DNA from: Polytrichum commune
Taxonomy: Eukaryota; Streptophyta; Polytrichopsida; Polytrichales; Polytrichaceae
Direction: 5' to 3'
DNA length: 60,000 nt
Assembly (NCBI GenBank): GCA_950295325.1
Contig: OX485807.1
Location: forward strand, 1,988,501-2,048,500
Shown piece by piece: positions 35,901 to 48,305 of the stretch. How positions within the stretch are numbered: position 1 is the stretch's first letter; each line of letters starts with the position of its first letter. The notes beneath the pieces were generated by a model. That model worked only from the letters and a program-made list of their open reading frames with translations, was not told the DNA's origin and did no database searches. Both the position numbers and the translations under genes were made by a program.

Positions 35901-38900
35901 GTCCGGATGTGGGAACTTGAAGGAATTGCCGCAAACATTGGGCAACTTGACTTCATTGACTAGATTGCACTTGTCCGATTGTGAGAACTTGAAGGAATTG
36001 CCGGAGATGTTGGGCAAGTTGTGTTCATTGACTACATTGAACTTGTGGAAATGTGAGAATTGGAAGGAATTGCTAGAGACGTTGGGCAACTTGAGTTCAT
36101 TGACTACATTGAACTTCTGGAAATGTGAGAACTTGAAGGAATTGCCGGAGACGTTGGGCAACTTGAGTTCATTGGCTACATTGAAGTTGTGGAAATGTAA
36201 GAACATAATGGCACTGCCGCAGTCCTTGGGCAACTTGAGTTCATTGGTTATGTTGGACTTGTCCGAATGTGAGAACTTGAAGGAATTGCCGGAGACGTTG
36301 GGCAACTTGAGTTCATTGGCTACATTGGACTTGTCCGGATGTAAGAACTTGAAGGAATTTCCGGAGACGTTTGGCAACTTGAGTTCATTGACTACATTGA
36401 ACTTGTTCTATTGTTCGAACTTGAAGGAATTGCCGGAGACGTTGGGCAACTTGAGTTCATTGGTTATGTTGGACTTGTCCAAATGTGAGAACTTGAAGGA
36501 ATTGCCCGAGACGTTGGGCAACTTGAGTTCATTGGCTACATTGGACTTGTCCGAATGTGGGAACTTGAAGGAATTGCCGGAGACGTTGGGCAACTTGAGT
36601 TCATTGGCTACATTGAACTTGTCCGGATGTGAGAATTTGAAGGAATTGCCGGAGACGTTGGGCAACTTGAATTCATTGGCTACATTGAACTTGTCCGGAT
36701 GTGGGAACTTGAAGGAATTGCCGGAGACGTTTGACAACTTGAGTTCATTGACTACATTGAACTTGTCATATTGTTCGAACTTGAAGGAATTGCCGGAGAC
36801 GTTGGGCAACTTGAGGTCATTGGCTACATTGAACTTGTCCGGATGTGGGAACTTGAAGGAATTGCCGGAGACGTTGGGCAACTTGAGTATATTGGCTACA
36901 TTGAAGTTGTGGAAATGTAAGAGCATAATGGCACTGCCGCAGTCCTTGGGCAACTTGAGTTCATTGGTTATGTTGGACTTGTCCGAATGTGAGAACTTGA
37001 AGGAATTGCCGGAGACGTTGGGCAACTTGAGTTCATTGGCTACATTGGACTTGTCCGAATGTGAGAACTTGAAGGAATTGCCGGAGACGTTGGGCAACTT
37101 GAGTGTATTGGCTACATTGAAGTTGTGGAAATGTAAGAACTTGAAGGAATTGCCGGAGACGTTGGGCAACTTGAGTATATTGGCTACATTGAAGTTGTGG
37201 AAATGTAAGAGCATAATGGCACTGCCGCAGTCCTTGGGCAACTTGAGTTCATTGGTTATGTTGGACTTGTCCGAATGTGAGAACTTGAAGGAATTGCCGG
37301 AGACGTTGGGCAACTTGAGTTCATTGGCTACATTGGACTTGTCCGAATGTGAGAACTTGAAGGAATTGCCGGAGACGTTGGGCAACTTGAGTGTATTGGC
37401 TACATTGAAGTTGTGGAAATGTAAGAACTTGAAGGAATTGCCGGAGACACTGGGCAACTTAAGGTCATTGGGAACATTGAACTTGTCCGGATGTGAGAAC
37501 TTGAAGGAATTGCCAGAGACGTTGGGCAACTTGACATCATTGGCTACGTTGAAGTTGTCAAAATGTAAGAACTTGAAGGAATTGTTGGAGTCGTTGGGCA
37601 ACTTGAGTTCATTGGCTACATTGGATTTGTGGTTTTGTGAGAGTTTGATGGAATTGCCAGAGTCGTTGGGTAATTTGAGTTCATTGGCTAAGTTGAAGTT
37701 GTCAAAATGTAAGAACTTGAAGGCACTGCCGGAGACATTGGGCAACTTGAGTTCATTGGCTATTTTGGACTTGTCCGGAAGTGAGAACTTGAAGGAATTG
37801 CCGGAGACGTTGGGCAACTTGAGTTCATTGGCTAAGTTGAAGTTGTCGAAATGTAAGAACTTGAAGGCACTGCCGGAGACATTGGGCAACTTGAGTTCAT
37901 TGGCTACATTGGAGTTGACCGAATGTGAGAACCTCAAGCAATTGGCGGAGACGTTGGGCAACTTGAGTGTATTGGCTACATTGAAGTTGTGGAAATGTAA
38001 GAATTTGATGGCACTGCCACAAACATTGGGCAACTTGAGTTCATTGGTTATGTTGGACTTGTGGTATTGTGAGAACTTGAAGGAATTGCCGGAGACATTA
38101 GGCAACTTGAGTTCATTGGCTACATTGAAATTGAGAAATTGTAAAAACTTGAAGAAATTGCCAATAACATTGGGCAACTTGAGTTCATTGGCTACATTGG
38201 ATTTGGAATATTGTGAGAATTTGATGCAATTGCCAGAGACGTTGGGTAATTTGAGTTCATTGGCTACATTGAAATTGAGAAATTGTAAAAACTTGAAGGA
38301 ATTGCCGGACATGTTGGGCAACTTGACATCATTAGCTACGTTGGACTTGTGGTATTGTGAGAACCTAATGGAGTTGCCAAGGACATTTGACAACTTGAGT
38401 TCATTGGCTACATTGGATTTGTGGTATTGTGAGAATTTGATGCAATTGCCAGAGACGTTGGGTAATTTGAGTTCATTGGCTACATTGAAATTGAGGAATT
38501 GTAAAAAGTTGAAGGAATTGCCACAAACATTGAGCAACTTGAGTTCACTGGTTATATTGGAGATGACAGATTGTGAAGATGTGAAGAAAAGTTTGCTTAC
38601 AACATCAAGACAATTATGTTCTTTGACTTCACTCAACTTGGAATATTGTACTTCTTTGAAGGAATTGCCAATATCATTGGAGGAGAACATGTCTTCTATG
38701 AGTTCACTCAGACTATATGGTTGTGAATCCTTAATTAAGTTACCATGCAACTTGGGGACTATGATATCTTTGACGTCTTTGTGCTTGGGATTTTGTAGAA
38801 ACTTAACAGAGTTACCACAAACATTAGGTCAAATAAAGACCTTGATTACTCTTGATTTGGGATTTTGTAAACAACTGAAGCGACTACCAAATGCTTTGAG

Positions 38901-39201
38901 CAACCTGACATCTTTGAAAACTCTAGATTTGCGTTGTTGTGTGAGCTTAATGGAGTTACCAGAGACGTTAGGGAACTTGACATCCTTGGAAACCCTCACC
39001 ATACATGCATGCGTTGGCTTGAAGAATTTGCCACATACCATTGGAAACTTGGTTTCTTTGGTTGCTTTGGACTGTGGTTCTTGTGTGAACTTAGAAACAT
39101 TACCAGAGACCATGAAGAAGATGACATTGTTGAAGACCGTAGTGACAACTCAATGCCCGAAATTAAAAGTTGTGCACATGAAATTGAAAAACATTGTATA
39201 G
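29926..39201 (+). CDS. Kinase-NB-ARC-LRR immune receptor (PNL class), copy B, expanded LRR
   Basis: Paralogue of the gene at 532-7820 with the same structure. Exons are 29926-29976 (tentative), 30818-32473, 32837-33952 and 34060-39201, all phase 0, about 2654 residues. Kinase motifs (GQGQHGVV, HRDLKPTN, DFG, APE), P-loop GMGGSGKTT, VVLDDIG, FLDIACFF and MHDQ are intact, so both copies look functional. The kinase exon differs from copy A at roughly 28 residues and lacks one codon; the NB-ARC exon differs at only two. About 67 LRR units follow, among the longest arrays I would expect in an NLR. Neighbours are transposons only. Exact borders and exon 1 are inference. Confidence 0.9.
30818..32473 (+). 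other. Kinase exon of receptor B
   Basis: A 552-codon exon with N-terminal helical domain, kinase and basic linker, as in copy A. Replacements relative to copy A include MDSIG for MDPIG beside the glycine loop and RPCLSDS for RPHLPDS in the C-lobe. The linker has a one-codon in-frame deletion. Catalytic residues are unchanged. Confidence 0.88.
32594..32646. other. Perfect 12-bp inverted repeat in receptor B intron
   Basis: Same arms as 3157-3209 in copy A. The intron (32474-32836) separates the kinase and NB-ARC exons. Confidence 0.85.
32837..33952 (+). other. NB-ARC exon of receptor B
   Basis: 372 codons, about ten nucleotide differences from copy A, most of them silent. Amino-acid changes are Val to Ile just before the P-loop and Gly to Asp in the segment after the GLPL motif. 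All switch motifs are present. Confidence 0.92.
34060..39201 (+). repeat. LRR exon of receptor B: about 67 units with higher-order repeats
   Basis: Same 72-bp LRR unit as copy A but exactly 27 units more. Higher-order duplications are readable. A six-unit block of 432 bp occurs at 35041 and again at 35473. A four-unit block of 288 bp occurs at 36901 and again at 37189. A two-unit alternation lies near 37680-37900. N- and C-terminal cap units match copy A. The frame is never broken despite many unit changes, implying selection for an open array. Confidence 0.95.
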
Positions 39202-40340
39202 CCGGGTGCCTTGAAGTTATTTCGTTGCATTATATACATGTCACGAGCCTTATTTGGATGTATCTCAGTGGATACAAAAGTTGACGATGACATGATACTT
39301 GTATTCATATATTGGGCGGTGTGCATGCACTTTGGGACTGATTCCATGTACAATGGCAAAATGAGCTTCATTATAGAGAATAATGAACAACATGTTGAGG
39401 TTTGAAAGGAAATTAAACTAGAGAGATATTCAAAGTTGTGGTAAGTCACACCCTCGTTGTTCTAGAAGTTTATTCATTAATGTACCAAATACATATCCTC
39501 ATGTTTTGGTGAACATTGTTTAGAACCATATGTTATTGTTGCAATCTAAGAATTTGATGTTGATTATCATTATTAGTCTATCAAAAAATTTATTTTTGTA
39601 TTATTTTTATTTATTTATTTATTTTGGGTCCATTGACGTGAATAAAGGTCACGTGGGAGTAACTATCACCTGTGTTGAGGTCATTGATGTAAGAGTAGGA
39701 CATCTCACTTGGTGCAACTTTCATTAACAATGTTCTATTGATTATGGATAAATCCTCGAGAAGCCCTCTAACCAACAATCATGTTTGCAGGTGAGCTTCC
39801 AAATTGCAATGAATAAAAGTCAAGCAATTGGGTCCTATTCATTTGAAAAAATTCAAGACAGTTGGATACTTGGGCAATATCAATAATACACATGTGTAAC
39901 TCTACTCTTCATAATTGCACAAAGGTATTTTGTTTCTAAAATTTTGGATGTAACAAGGGAGGACATGCAAAAATCCCCACCTCTCTGCAAGATGGTGCAA
40001 TCATATTCCTTTGTTGCATGACTCTTTAGAAGAACTTTTCATACTTGGCAATTGTTGATTGCTATTGAAACCTTGGATTTCATGTAGGGGTCAAGAGGCA
40101 TCAATGACATGGATTTCATCAAAATTGATGAAGACTATGTACCCTAGCTTGAGCTCAACCATTGAACAATACAAGTTGTTTTACACTAGTTTAATATTTG
40201 GGGGGATCGCACCCCCTTACATTTTGTAACCACATGCGATAATGGGGTATTTAATGGGGGGATATTTATACACCTCTCAATGTTTTTTTCCTCCCTATTT
40301 GTAGGTATAAAGCTACTTTGATGTATTTTTAAGCACCCTA
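39202..40340. other. 3' flank of receptor gene B
   Basis: Shared with 7821-8961. No gene seen beyond short, poorly conserved frames. Confidence 0.4.
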
Positions 40341-43300
40341 TATTTATTTGTAATTGTTTAGAGAGGCTAATTTTTAGCAACATATTTTTTTCATAAATCG
40401 TATAAGCACCAAATAGTGGACGGAATACTATAGCATTGCAAAATCGACTATGTGAGCAACAAACATTCCATACCATGCATCTTGTCAGTCAATCGGTTTC
40501 AATTAGTTATACCAATGCTAACCATTCAAAGCGTCATTCAAAACACAACCAATAGAACTTAGATATTGGTTATAAGGTTACAAATAAACATGGAGATAAC
40601 AAAATGTACAAGCTAACATAGACAAGCTATAAACGCGCATAGAACAAAACAAGAAATACAATCAATTATCACAAGACATGAAATTTTGCACAACTATATA
40701 ATCCAAAAACAAAAGATTGCATTCAAATGAAAGAAAGCTAAATATATGTAAATTTAGAAAAAATACTTTAATAGTGTTTACAAACACATTTAGCCTTGTT
40801 CCAAATATTTAAAATATGAAGGGTTAAGATATAACTATACACCCTCCAATACATATCAATATCCTCTACAATGTCATGATAAGACTAAAAAGTTTGAAGA
40901 AGTTTAACACCAATGATGACGAATAACTAGAACTAATTGTTTGCACAAAGCGGGCAACCTTCAAAATCTCGAACCACTCCACGATGTCTTCCTCCAAGGC
41001 AAAGCGCAATCCTCCGAGTTTACGACGGTGAAGTTGCCAAATGTTGTAGCACACCATTGATCATCTACAAAAGGTTGTTGTAGCAAAAGAAAAATCAATA
41101 AAATGTTGGCATATTGGACACTATTAGCAACACAAGTAAAAGCAACAACAAAAACTAATGAAGAATGAACCACAAGCCAACCTTGATTCTGTAAATTTCA
41201 TGGCTTGAAAATTCTATTTTTAGATTTAAAGTATTAAGCATGCTCATTCAAAAATCTATACAAGACCAAACAACAAGAAAAAATGTAAATTTAAGGTTTA
41301 GGAAAATATAGTACCTAGCTTCCTCCAAATTTGGATTGAAAGTTTAACTCTTCTTCTTCATGCATTAGAAAAATCTAATACATACTTATCACTTTAACCA
41401 TCGAATGTTCATTTATAAACGACATCTTTGAATGAAGTAAGATAATTTCATAAATTAAATTACACCTACTAATTTAAAAACGTGTTCTATACCAATCATT
41501 CATAATTTGTACACGAGAAAGAAATTTAGTCATTTTGTGGTATGGGTATAGAGTCACAAACAATATTCTACATCAGTATGAATTTCATGTAGATTTTTCA
41601 ACAAACTCATTCAAGGATTTCCCATAATCGGATCAAGCTCAAAGACATTCCTTTCTACATCAAATGACATAGACATTGTGCAAATTATGCTATCTACATC
41701 AACCTAAATAAAATATGAGTAGTCACATTTGAATTTGAAGTGCCTGGAGACTATTCTAAAATAATTAAGATAGACCATAAAACCGGATCCAGCGATATTT
41801 GTTTTTTTTTATCTTTGTTCACCCCCCGGTTAAATATGTCAATAGGATGCCTGCAACTTCCCCACCTTGTACCTACCTTCCGTCTCATTACTAAACTCGT
41901 CAAATACACCACGTGCCCCGGTCAACTACATTGAGGACACATGTAGGTTGCAGATTTTTGGAAGGACTTCCTCTAGTCCTCCTAACATGTGATTTCACTG
42001 TAGAAGAGATAGTTGTCATACTTCTCTGTATAAAATACACTCCACAATCCATCCCAATACCCAACAACATTATTTTTGTAGAAGATGAAACATTGGTATA
42101 ATCATTAGCATCTCATCCTCCTATGCTCACATTCAAGAGGGCGTCAACAATCAATAGCATCATGTCGTCGAAAAACGGGCATTGGAATGGAAAAATCAAG
42201 GAGTTGGAGTTTGAAATCGACTCTTACCGCACGAGAGCGGAGCAAGCCAAATCTTCGGCGCTCATGAAACACCCTGTGTCAATGCTATGGAACAAAGAAA
42301 AAAACTCCAAAAGATGTATCTTACCTACCGCCTTTGTGTCATGCCTCACCGCTTCACGCTTCACCAACGCAATACCTCCTACGTGAATGCTTCACCACCT
42401 TTGTGGCACTGTGCTTGCCCAAACACTAAGCAAGCCCAAGGGCCGTTGTGAAATCACAACATTCATTCTTTCGAAAAACTCCATAACATTTCCTCCATAC
42501 TAACTTGTCTCATTCAAATTTGGACAGAATTTACACAATATTCATCCAAGTAATCAAACCCATAATTATTTTATTGATCCTACTACACACATTTGGAGGG
42601 ATCCAATATGTATGACCCTAAAAAAAAATTTCTACTGATTACTAAAATGGAGGAATTATCTACCACTCTATTTTACATACAATCATGTATGGGGTATATT
42701 TCCAATGCTATGGTAGATCTAACGAATTTATAAATTTTAACCTCAACAAATTAAATTGACCCTTATTTTTATTTCACATGGTTTCTAAAATTCCGATAGT
42801 CACCTCCCCGAGGTTTAATTGCACGCCAATTTTTTTGCAAGATGTGCCACCATGGTATTTTGTGAGTTTTACACCAGAGATTCTTCCTGGTACTTTGTCT
42901 CCTTCCATCCATGCAATTGGAATATGTGTGAACATTTTGTTCAACATCTCGCCAAACTTTTGCACCATCTATTGGATTTAACATGCACTCTACTAATGTT
43001 CGAATGCTATTTTTTGCATAGGAAGATCAATGGAGGCCATAGTAATTCTCCGCCTATAGTATTGAAAATGTTGGCACTTTATATAGACCCCAATGTTTCC
43101 CCATGCATTGAACTATTTTGGACACTAATCAATTGGTTGATTATTACAAAAGATCTATCCAATGCCTGTTATTTCTAAATTTTGAGACGTATACCAAGTT
43201 GGAAGGTATCATCCAAAAGTTTGTGCAACCAATGCTATTGACTTGTAACCTCCATTTTGAAAACCAACCCTCAATGATTTGAAGTAAAGCTGACTTGGAA

Positions 43301-44063
43301 TGTATTTGCGACATAGTTGCACATACATGTCAAATTATTCCTTGTCAAATGCCTTCTTCTTGAACTAATGACAAGCCTCTTCACCCACAGGCTATTGTCA
43401 GCTTTCAATGGAGGGCTTTATGTGAGGTGAATGAACCCTTAACCTTTGAAGGTCACAATGTGTTTCTTGAAGGCAAGATGACTTAAGATGGACAACATTC
43501 TATCCTCAAATGTGATTGACACAAATATGATAGTTGTTACAAAGCACCCCAAGATTACATTCAAATGATTAAGGTTTGAATCTAACATCTTGATACCTAT
43601 ATAGAAAGAAATCTAGCAGTATATATTGCATTCGTTTGTATTTGATAATTTGATATTAGTTCTTTGTTTCAAGACATACGTATTAGGTGGATAGGAAAAA
43701 TACTTTAGGTTTAAGGACTAATTCTAGATCGGATCTTAGTTAACCAAAAACAATAGCTCAAAGCACACTGAGGTAGCTTTAAAATACGCAAATAGTAGTT
43801 GAAAAGCTCCTTGGGCATTTAACCCTTAAGCGTTTAAGAGGCCCGGACTAGGCCTCTCCAAGCACAAAACCATGTGTTTAATTTACATACTTTCATTTTT
43901 AGGTAATCATGTGAAATAAGACCCCAGTCTAAAACCAAATTATTTTTCAAGTGCACTTTTTGAGTTGGTTGAATACCTTGATATTATTGAAGGTTTTAAG
44001 TTCAAATTCCTAACATGGGTGCCCTTGGAAGCAAATACACACGTTGTTTTTTGATCTTCAATA
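40341..44063. other. Copy-B-specific 3.7-kb insertion or replacement
   Basis: This lies at the junction where copy A instead has 8962-11587. It is AT-rich (40341-41700) with a somewhat more GC-rich patch at 42100-42450 containing an 87-codon frame. It has no recognisable transposase, reverse transcriptase or host gene. A 'gtcacctccccgagg' stretch near 42798 resembles the terminus of the hAT-like element at 21402 and may be an element end. Confidence 0.35.
42123..42386 (+). CDS. Open frame of unknown nature
   Basis: An 87-codon frame whose middle reads KIKELEFEIDSYRTRAEQAK, a short predicted coiled-coil segment. It sits in otherwise non-coding, transposon-like DNA. It may be a fragment of a retroelement or a captured exon. 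I do not recognise it. Confidence 0.2.
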   Translation: MLTFKRASTINSIMSSKNGHWNGKIKELEFEIDSYRTRAEQAKSSALMKHPVSMLWNKEKNSKRCILPTAFVSCLTASRFTNAIPPT

Positions 44064-46572
44064 TCTAGTATGAGTAAATTTTTATTTTCCCCATGACATA
44101 AGAGAAATGTACATAATACAAATTCAAACACATAAGTATATAAAATGCGATTCTTGAACTTGGTGAAGCCCATATAAATTGTGCACAATAGCCATTGAGA
44201 CCGCATGTCCTTGAAGGTTTAAGGACTAAACAAAAAGGAGATACAGTTGCCTTTTCATAATTTGGTCTGCTTCTTGAATCATAACTTGCCTCTCAAAAGA
44301 CATACCCCATTTCCTTCCAAATTTGGTCCATGAAATTATGTACATCTGGGGGTGAGAACTGTTGCATGCGAGCAAACCTCTCATCAATCCAAACCAAGAC
44401 CCTCCCTTTGTCTGTCTGTTTAGTTCCACTTCTATTGGATTCCATTGAGTAGTTTTTAGTAGATTGAAAACATAAAAGTGCATCTATACCAATGGAGATT
44501 GTGTCTCGACGTCAGAAACTGCTTGATCACAACAATTCGTCGATGGTTTGGTTATATACTCCTGCTTCATCGGCTGCTTCAAAGGAACTACATTCTTAGG
44601 TGCAAATATTGGAAATATCAAAAGTATACTGTCCAGGGAATTGAAGAAATGCATGTAATCTGATGCGGAAACTAATTCTCTTACACTGCCTCACATGATA
44701 CATCACATAAATCCATGTCAGTGTTGTGAATTATATAGTAGTTGGGTTGTGTCCTTGAGGACTGATAGCTACACTCCATGCTGTGAAGCACCACCCAGTG
44801 AAGAATTTGCTCAACCATCAGCATAATCATCAACAAAACCGTTTCACAGCACAAAACGGAAGAGTATGCTGATGGAAATGTCCAAATAATCGAAGCCAGG
44901 GCTCACAATCTGTAGAGAGCTTTGACAACACCTGTCACAGGAGGAGGGAGGTGGTCTCGTGGAACTTACAAATCAGTATCCTGTATGCCCTCAACTGGTT
45001 CTCGTAACTCACATATTTCCAACAACATCACTGCAGTCACCACACTAGCTTCATGTTCCGATCCGCTGGTGAAGAATAACAATTTCACTACGAGGGTAAT
45101 ACTCATCATCATCATCATCATCATCTTAGAATTGCAGCTCACTCCCAGCTTACTTCAGCTGGAGAAGCTTTGCACCTCCCTACAGAAGTACTAATATTTC
45201 ACCATCAACTGGTAGAGGTAACATAGCGGTGACAAACTGATAGGGGCTTCTCATCCGGCACTTTTGAAAGTAGGCCAAGTCCATCCCTCTACAATGTTGA
45301 CTAGAAAAGAGAGTTGTACAACTCGTCCAAATCGTGTAACTACATAGCTAAGAGCAAAATTTCTCGTATTCATGCCCCTGTGCGCCTGGCCAATGTGTAA
45401 AGAAGTGCCTGTGGAGCTCCTAGCTGTATGTATCATATGGAGCTTGTCTCGGTCAGAATCTCTCACATAAGAAATGGTGGGTGGAGCACAGGTGGAAGTC
45501 AGACCGGAGTCCATCCCTCTACAATGTTGACTAATTAAAAAGAGAGTTGTGAGCCCAGTGTGAATTGTGTAACTATTGGACCCATCTCAAATTGATGGTA
45601 TGGAATCCTGGCTGCGAAATCTCCTCTCTACTTGATGGAAAACTTGCCAAGTGGTCAACCGCCTCCTGTGCTTTGGCGCTGGCATGTCGACCTTCTGTCT
45701 CAAAAAAAAAATGTATGGTATGCATGCCCATGTGCACCTGGCCAATGTGTAAAGAATTGCTTCTTGGGTTCCTACCTGTACCTAGCATACGGAGCTTGTC
45801 TCGGTTAAAATCTCTCACGTAAAAAGAGATGGGTGGAGCATTGCTGGAAGTCTGGCTAGCATCCTCGGCAAGTCTCGTGGTGGGGTTATTTTTGTTGCTT
45901 TGGAGATAAGGTGACTATTTTCTTTTATGTAGGGTGTTGATTGGAAGTCTTCAGGACTTAGGGGGAGACCCGGGGGTTTGAACCCATGGCAGTTCCATCT
46001 TGAGTAGAAAATTGGTGTGGCCCCATGCTCATTATTTCCATGCTAATTTCCCACCCACACTAATAGGACTATATAGTGTCACTTCCTATTATTATTTACA
46101 CGATGCTATAACTATCTAGTATTAAGCTCAATTTCTACCAACAAAGGTCAAATGGATTGTATTGACACTATAGAACATTACCATCTTTACTTGCTAAAAA
46201 CATAGATTATTAGTAAAAAGTTATAGCACATCGTAGCTTCGGATAGTACGTGACACTAATTAGCATTAATGGTGTACTTACTTATGTAACAAACTTAGGA
46301 CCTCTTTACAATTGAGTTTGAGGGCCCTTGACCCATGATATACAATTACGTGATTGGTTGAGAAGCCAAAAACAATCCAAGCTCACTTTACACTAGACCC
46401 TAAGGGCGTGAGGAACCAAAGAAATGTAAATGAACAAAAAGTCTACATGGCATCCTACATGGCATCAAGTGGATAATGTGCCATGGTCTACCGGATATTG
46501 CATTAGGCCCATCAAAAAGAGGTGGGTCTAACACAAAACTAGAGCCATGATAAACAATTATATTGCCATTGT
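44064..46572 (+). repeat. Segmental duplication, copy B, block 2
   Basis: Nearly identical to 11588-14095. The ATC run at 45103-45125 is three units shorter. Near 45530 a short 'ttgactaattaaaaag' stretch is present that copy A lacks. A third partial copy follows at 46718-47038. Confidence 0.9.
46074..46258. mobile_element. MITE with TA-flanked GTGTCAC termini, copy B
   Basis: Same position and ends as 13592-13776, so the insertion predates the segmental duplication. Confidence 0.7.
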
Positions 46573-46603
46573 CTCATCTAAGAAAAGAAAAGAAAAAGAA
46601 AAT

Positions 46604-46693
46604 ATAACGCCCGTATCTTTTCATACCGGCGTGAATGTGAGCCCGTTAACCCTGTACTAATCACGGTTCCCGTGATGCAGTATAGGGCGTTAT
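46604..46693. mobile_element. 90-bp hairpin element
   Basis: ATAACGCCC at 46604-46612 and its complement GGGCGTTAT at 46685-46693 bound a short segment containing a second small stem ('cacggttcccgtg'). It sits exactly where homology to copy A ends and may be a MITE or a transposon terminus. Confidence 0.5.
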
Positions 46694-46717
46694 GCCTCCT
46701 TTGGCTCATCTTACAAG

Positions 46718-47038
46718 CCTCTCATCAATCCAAACCAAGACCCTCCCTTTGTCTGTCTGTTTAGTTCCACTTCTATTGGACTCCATTGAGTAGTTTTTAG
46801 TAGATTGAAAACATAAAAGTGCATATATACCAATGGAGATTGTGTCTCGACGTCAGAAACTTGATCACAACAATTCGTTGATGGTTTGGTTATATACTCC
46901 TGCTTCATCGGCTGCTTCAAAGGAACTAAATTCTTAGGTGCAAATATTGGAAATATCAAAAGTATACTGTCCAGGGAATTGAAGAAATGCATGTAATCTG
47001 ATGCGGAAACCGATTCTCTTATACTGCGTCACATGATA
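46718..47038 (+). repeat. Third partial copy of block 2
   Basis: Repeats 44377-44698 (and the copy-A equivalent) with a small deletion and about ten substitutions. It lies directly before the hAT relic, suggesting a local duplication linked to that insertion. Confidence 0.9.
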
Positions 47039-48255
47039 GGGTGACTTGATTGTAAAATCGTGAATTGTCTAGTATCCTACGTACTCAACAAGATTACGAA
47101 ACAAGTTGATGGTAAGAAGAGCAAGTTTTTTTACCGATACCTTGATGAGCCCAACATGGCGGCCCTATTCTCATTGACACCTGTAAGAGTTTGGTCGCAT
47201 ACTTTAAAAAATCAAATCTTCAATCAAAGTTGTCGAAGACACTGAAACAAGAGAATGCAACCAGATGGAACTCGCTATACCATTGCCTGCTTAGTGTTTT
47301 TGAAATGCTAATTGAGGTGATCGGTCTACTGAAGCAAAAGGATGTATTGCGGAAAGTTGCCTCAATCTCAGAGACATGTTTGAAACACTTAATTGACTTG
47401 TTGGCACCATTTCAGAAGGCAACTCTAGATCTCGAACAATTCAAAGAGCCGACATTGCACAAGGTTGTATTTTGGCGATTTCAACTGTTGAAGCATCTAA
47501 AACATGTTATGAACGATGTGATTAATGACAATGGTACCGTCAGGACAAGCAAAGACTCTCCTTCGATCATAGCTTGTAAGTGCCTCTTGACACCACTAGT
47601 GCAAGAGAAGATGGAGCTCGACGTGCTCCATGTCGTAGCAACACTTCTAGATCCCGTTATGAAAAACCATATGCGCAAGATGGAGGTCCCCGACGCTTTA
47701 GTTACTAAGGCGAAAGCAAAACTAAGGGAGCTTATGCGCTCAATTGGCACAGGGGAGGTTTTAGCTAATTTGGATCACGAGAAAGATGATGCACCGGCCC
47801 CACCACAAAATAAACGCCGTAATGATGACAAGACATCTATGTACGATGAGTTTGAGGATGAGTTAGAAGAGATTCATGACAATGGGGCTGAGATCGTAGT
47901 TGTTAGCAACTTCGACGCACGTATTGAGCTTGAGTTCAGTATGTATGAGACATACAAGGTCACTGATTTCGGAAAAAAATGAGATCATTGCAGCGGTGAG
48001 CTTAGCATTGCCAATGAATCGGGATACCACTACTAAATTCAATATTCTCTTGTGGTGGAAGTTGAAAGGAGCCCCCACATTCCCCATCATGTCGTGCGTG
48101 GCGCGTTCGGTTTTGTGCATCCCTGCATCCAGCTCCAAATCGGAGTCAAACTTCTCGGATGCAGGGAATACGCTAACCAAGAAGCGCTCCGGGCTGAAGC
48201 CAGCGATAGTGAACGACCTTTTATTTGTCCGATCCAACCAAGACTTGGTGTAGGC
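47039..48255 (+). pseudogene. hAT-superfamily transposase relic
   Basis: The frame beginning before 47191 carries VAYFKKSNLQSKLSKTLKQE and ATRWNSLYHCLLS, the conserved region of hAT transposases that precedes the large helical insertion. After about 47950 the protein continues in the next frame (to 48253), where the C-terminal dimerisation region appears, with WWKLKGAPTFPIMSCVARS and FSDAGNTLTKKRSGL. The switch lies at a run of seven A near 47971-47977, so a single-base indel explains it. The N-terminal zinc finger and first catalytic segment are missing. Terminal repeats were not identified. Confidence 0.82.
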
Positions 48256-48305
48256 GGGTAATACACATTACACAATTTTTGAATACATGGGCGCAATTTG
48301 AATAG

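Larger units (their letters stand above)
29393..40340 (+). repeat. Segmental duplication, copy B, block 1 (receptor gene block)
   Basis: Matches 1-8961 in the same orientation. The length difference is mostly the 1944 bp of extra LRR units. A small direct duplication near 30355-30405 (repeated 'attgtttt' and 'gagaatatactaag') is specific to this copy. Confidence 0.95.

Noticed and set aside
36408-38750. 780-codon minus-strand open frame (and similar long antisense frames at 34251-36377 and 4814-7369)
   Set aside because: They are exact antisense shadows of the 72-bp LRR units. Because the repeat length is a multiple of three and units are nearly identical, one stop-free unit keeps the reverse frame open through the array.
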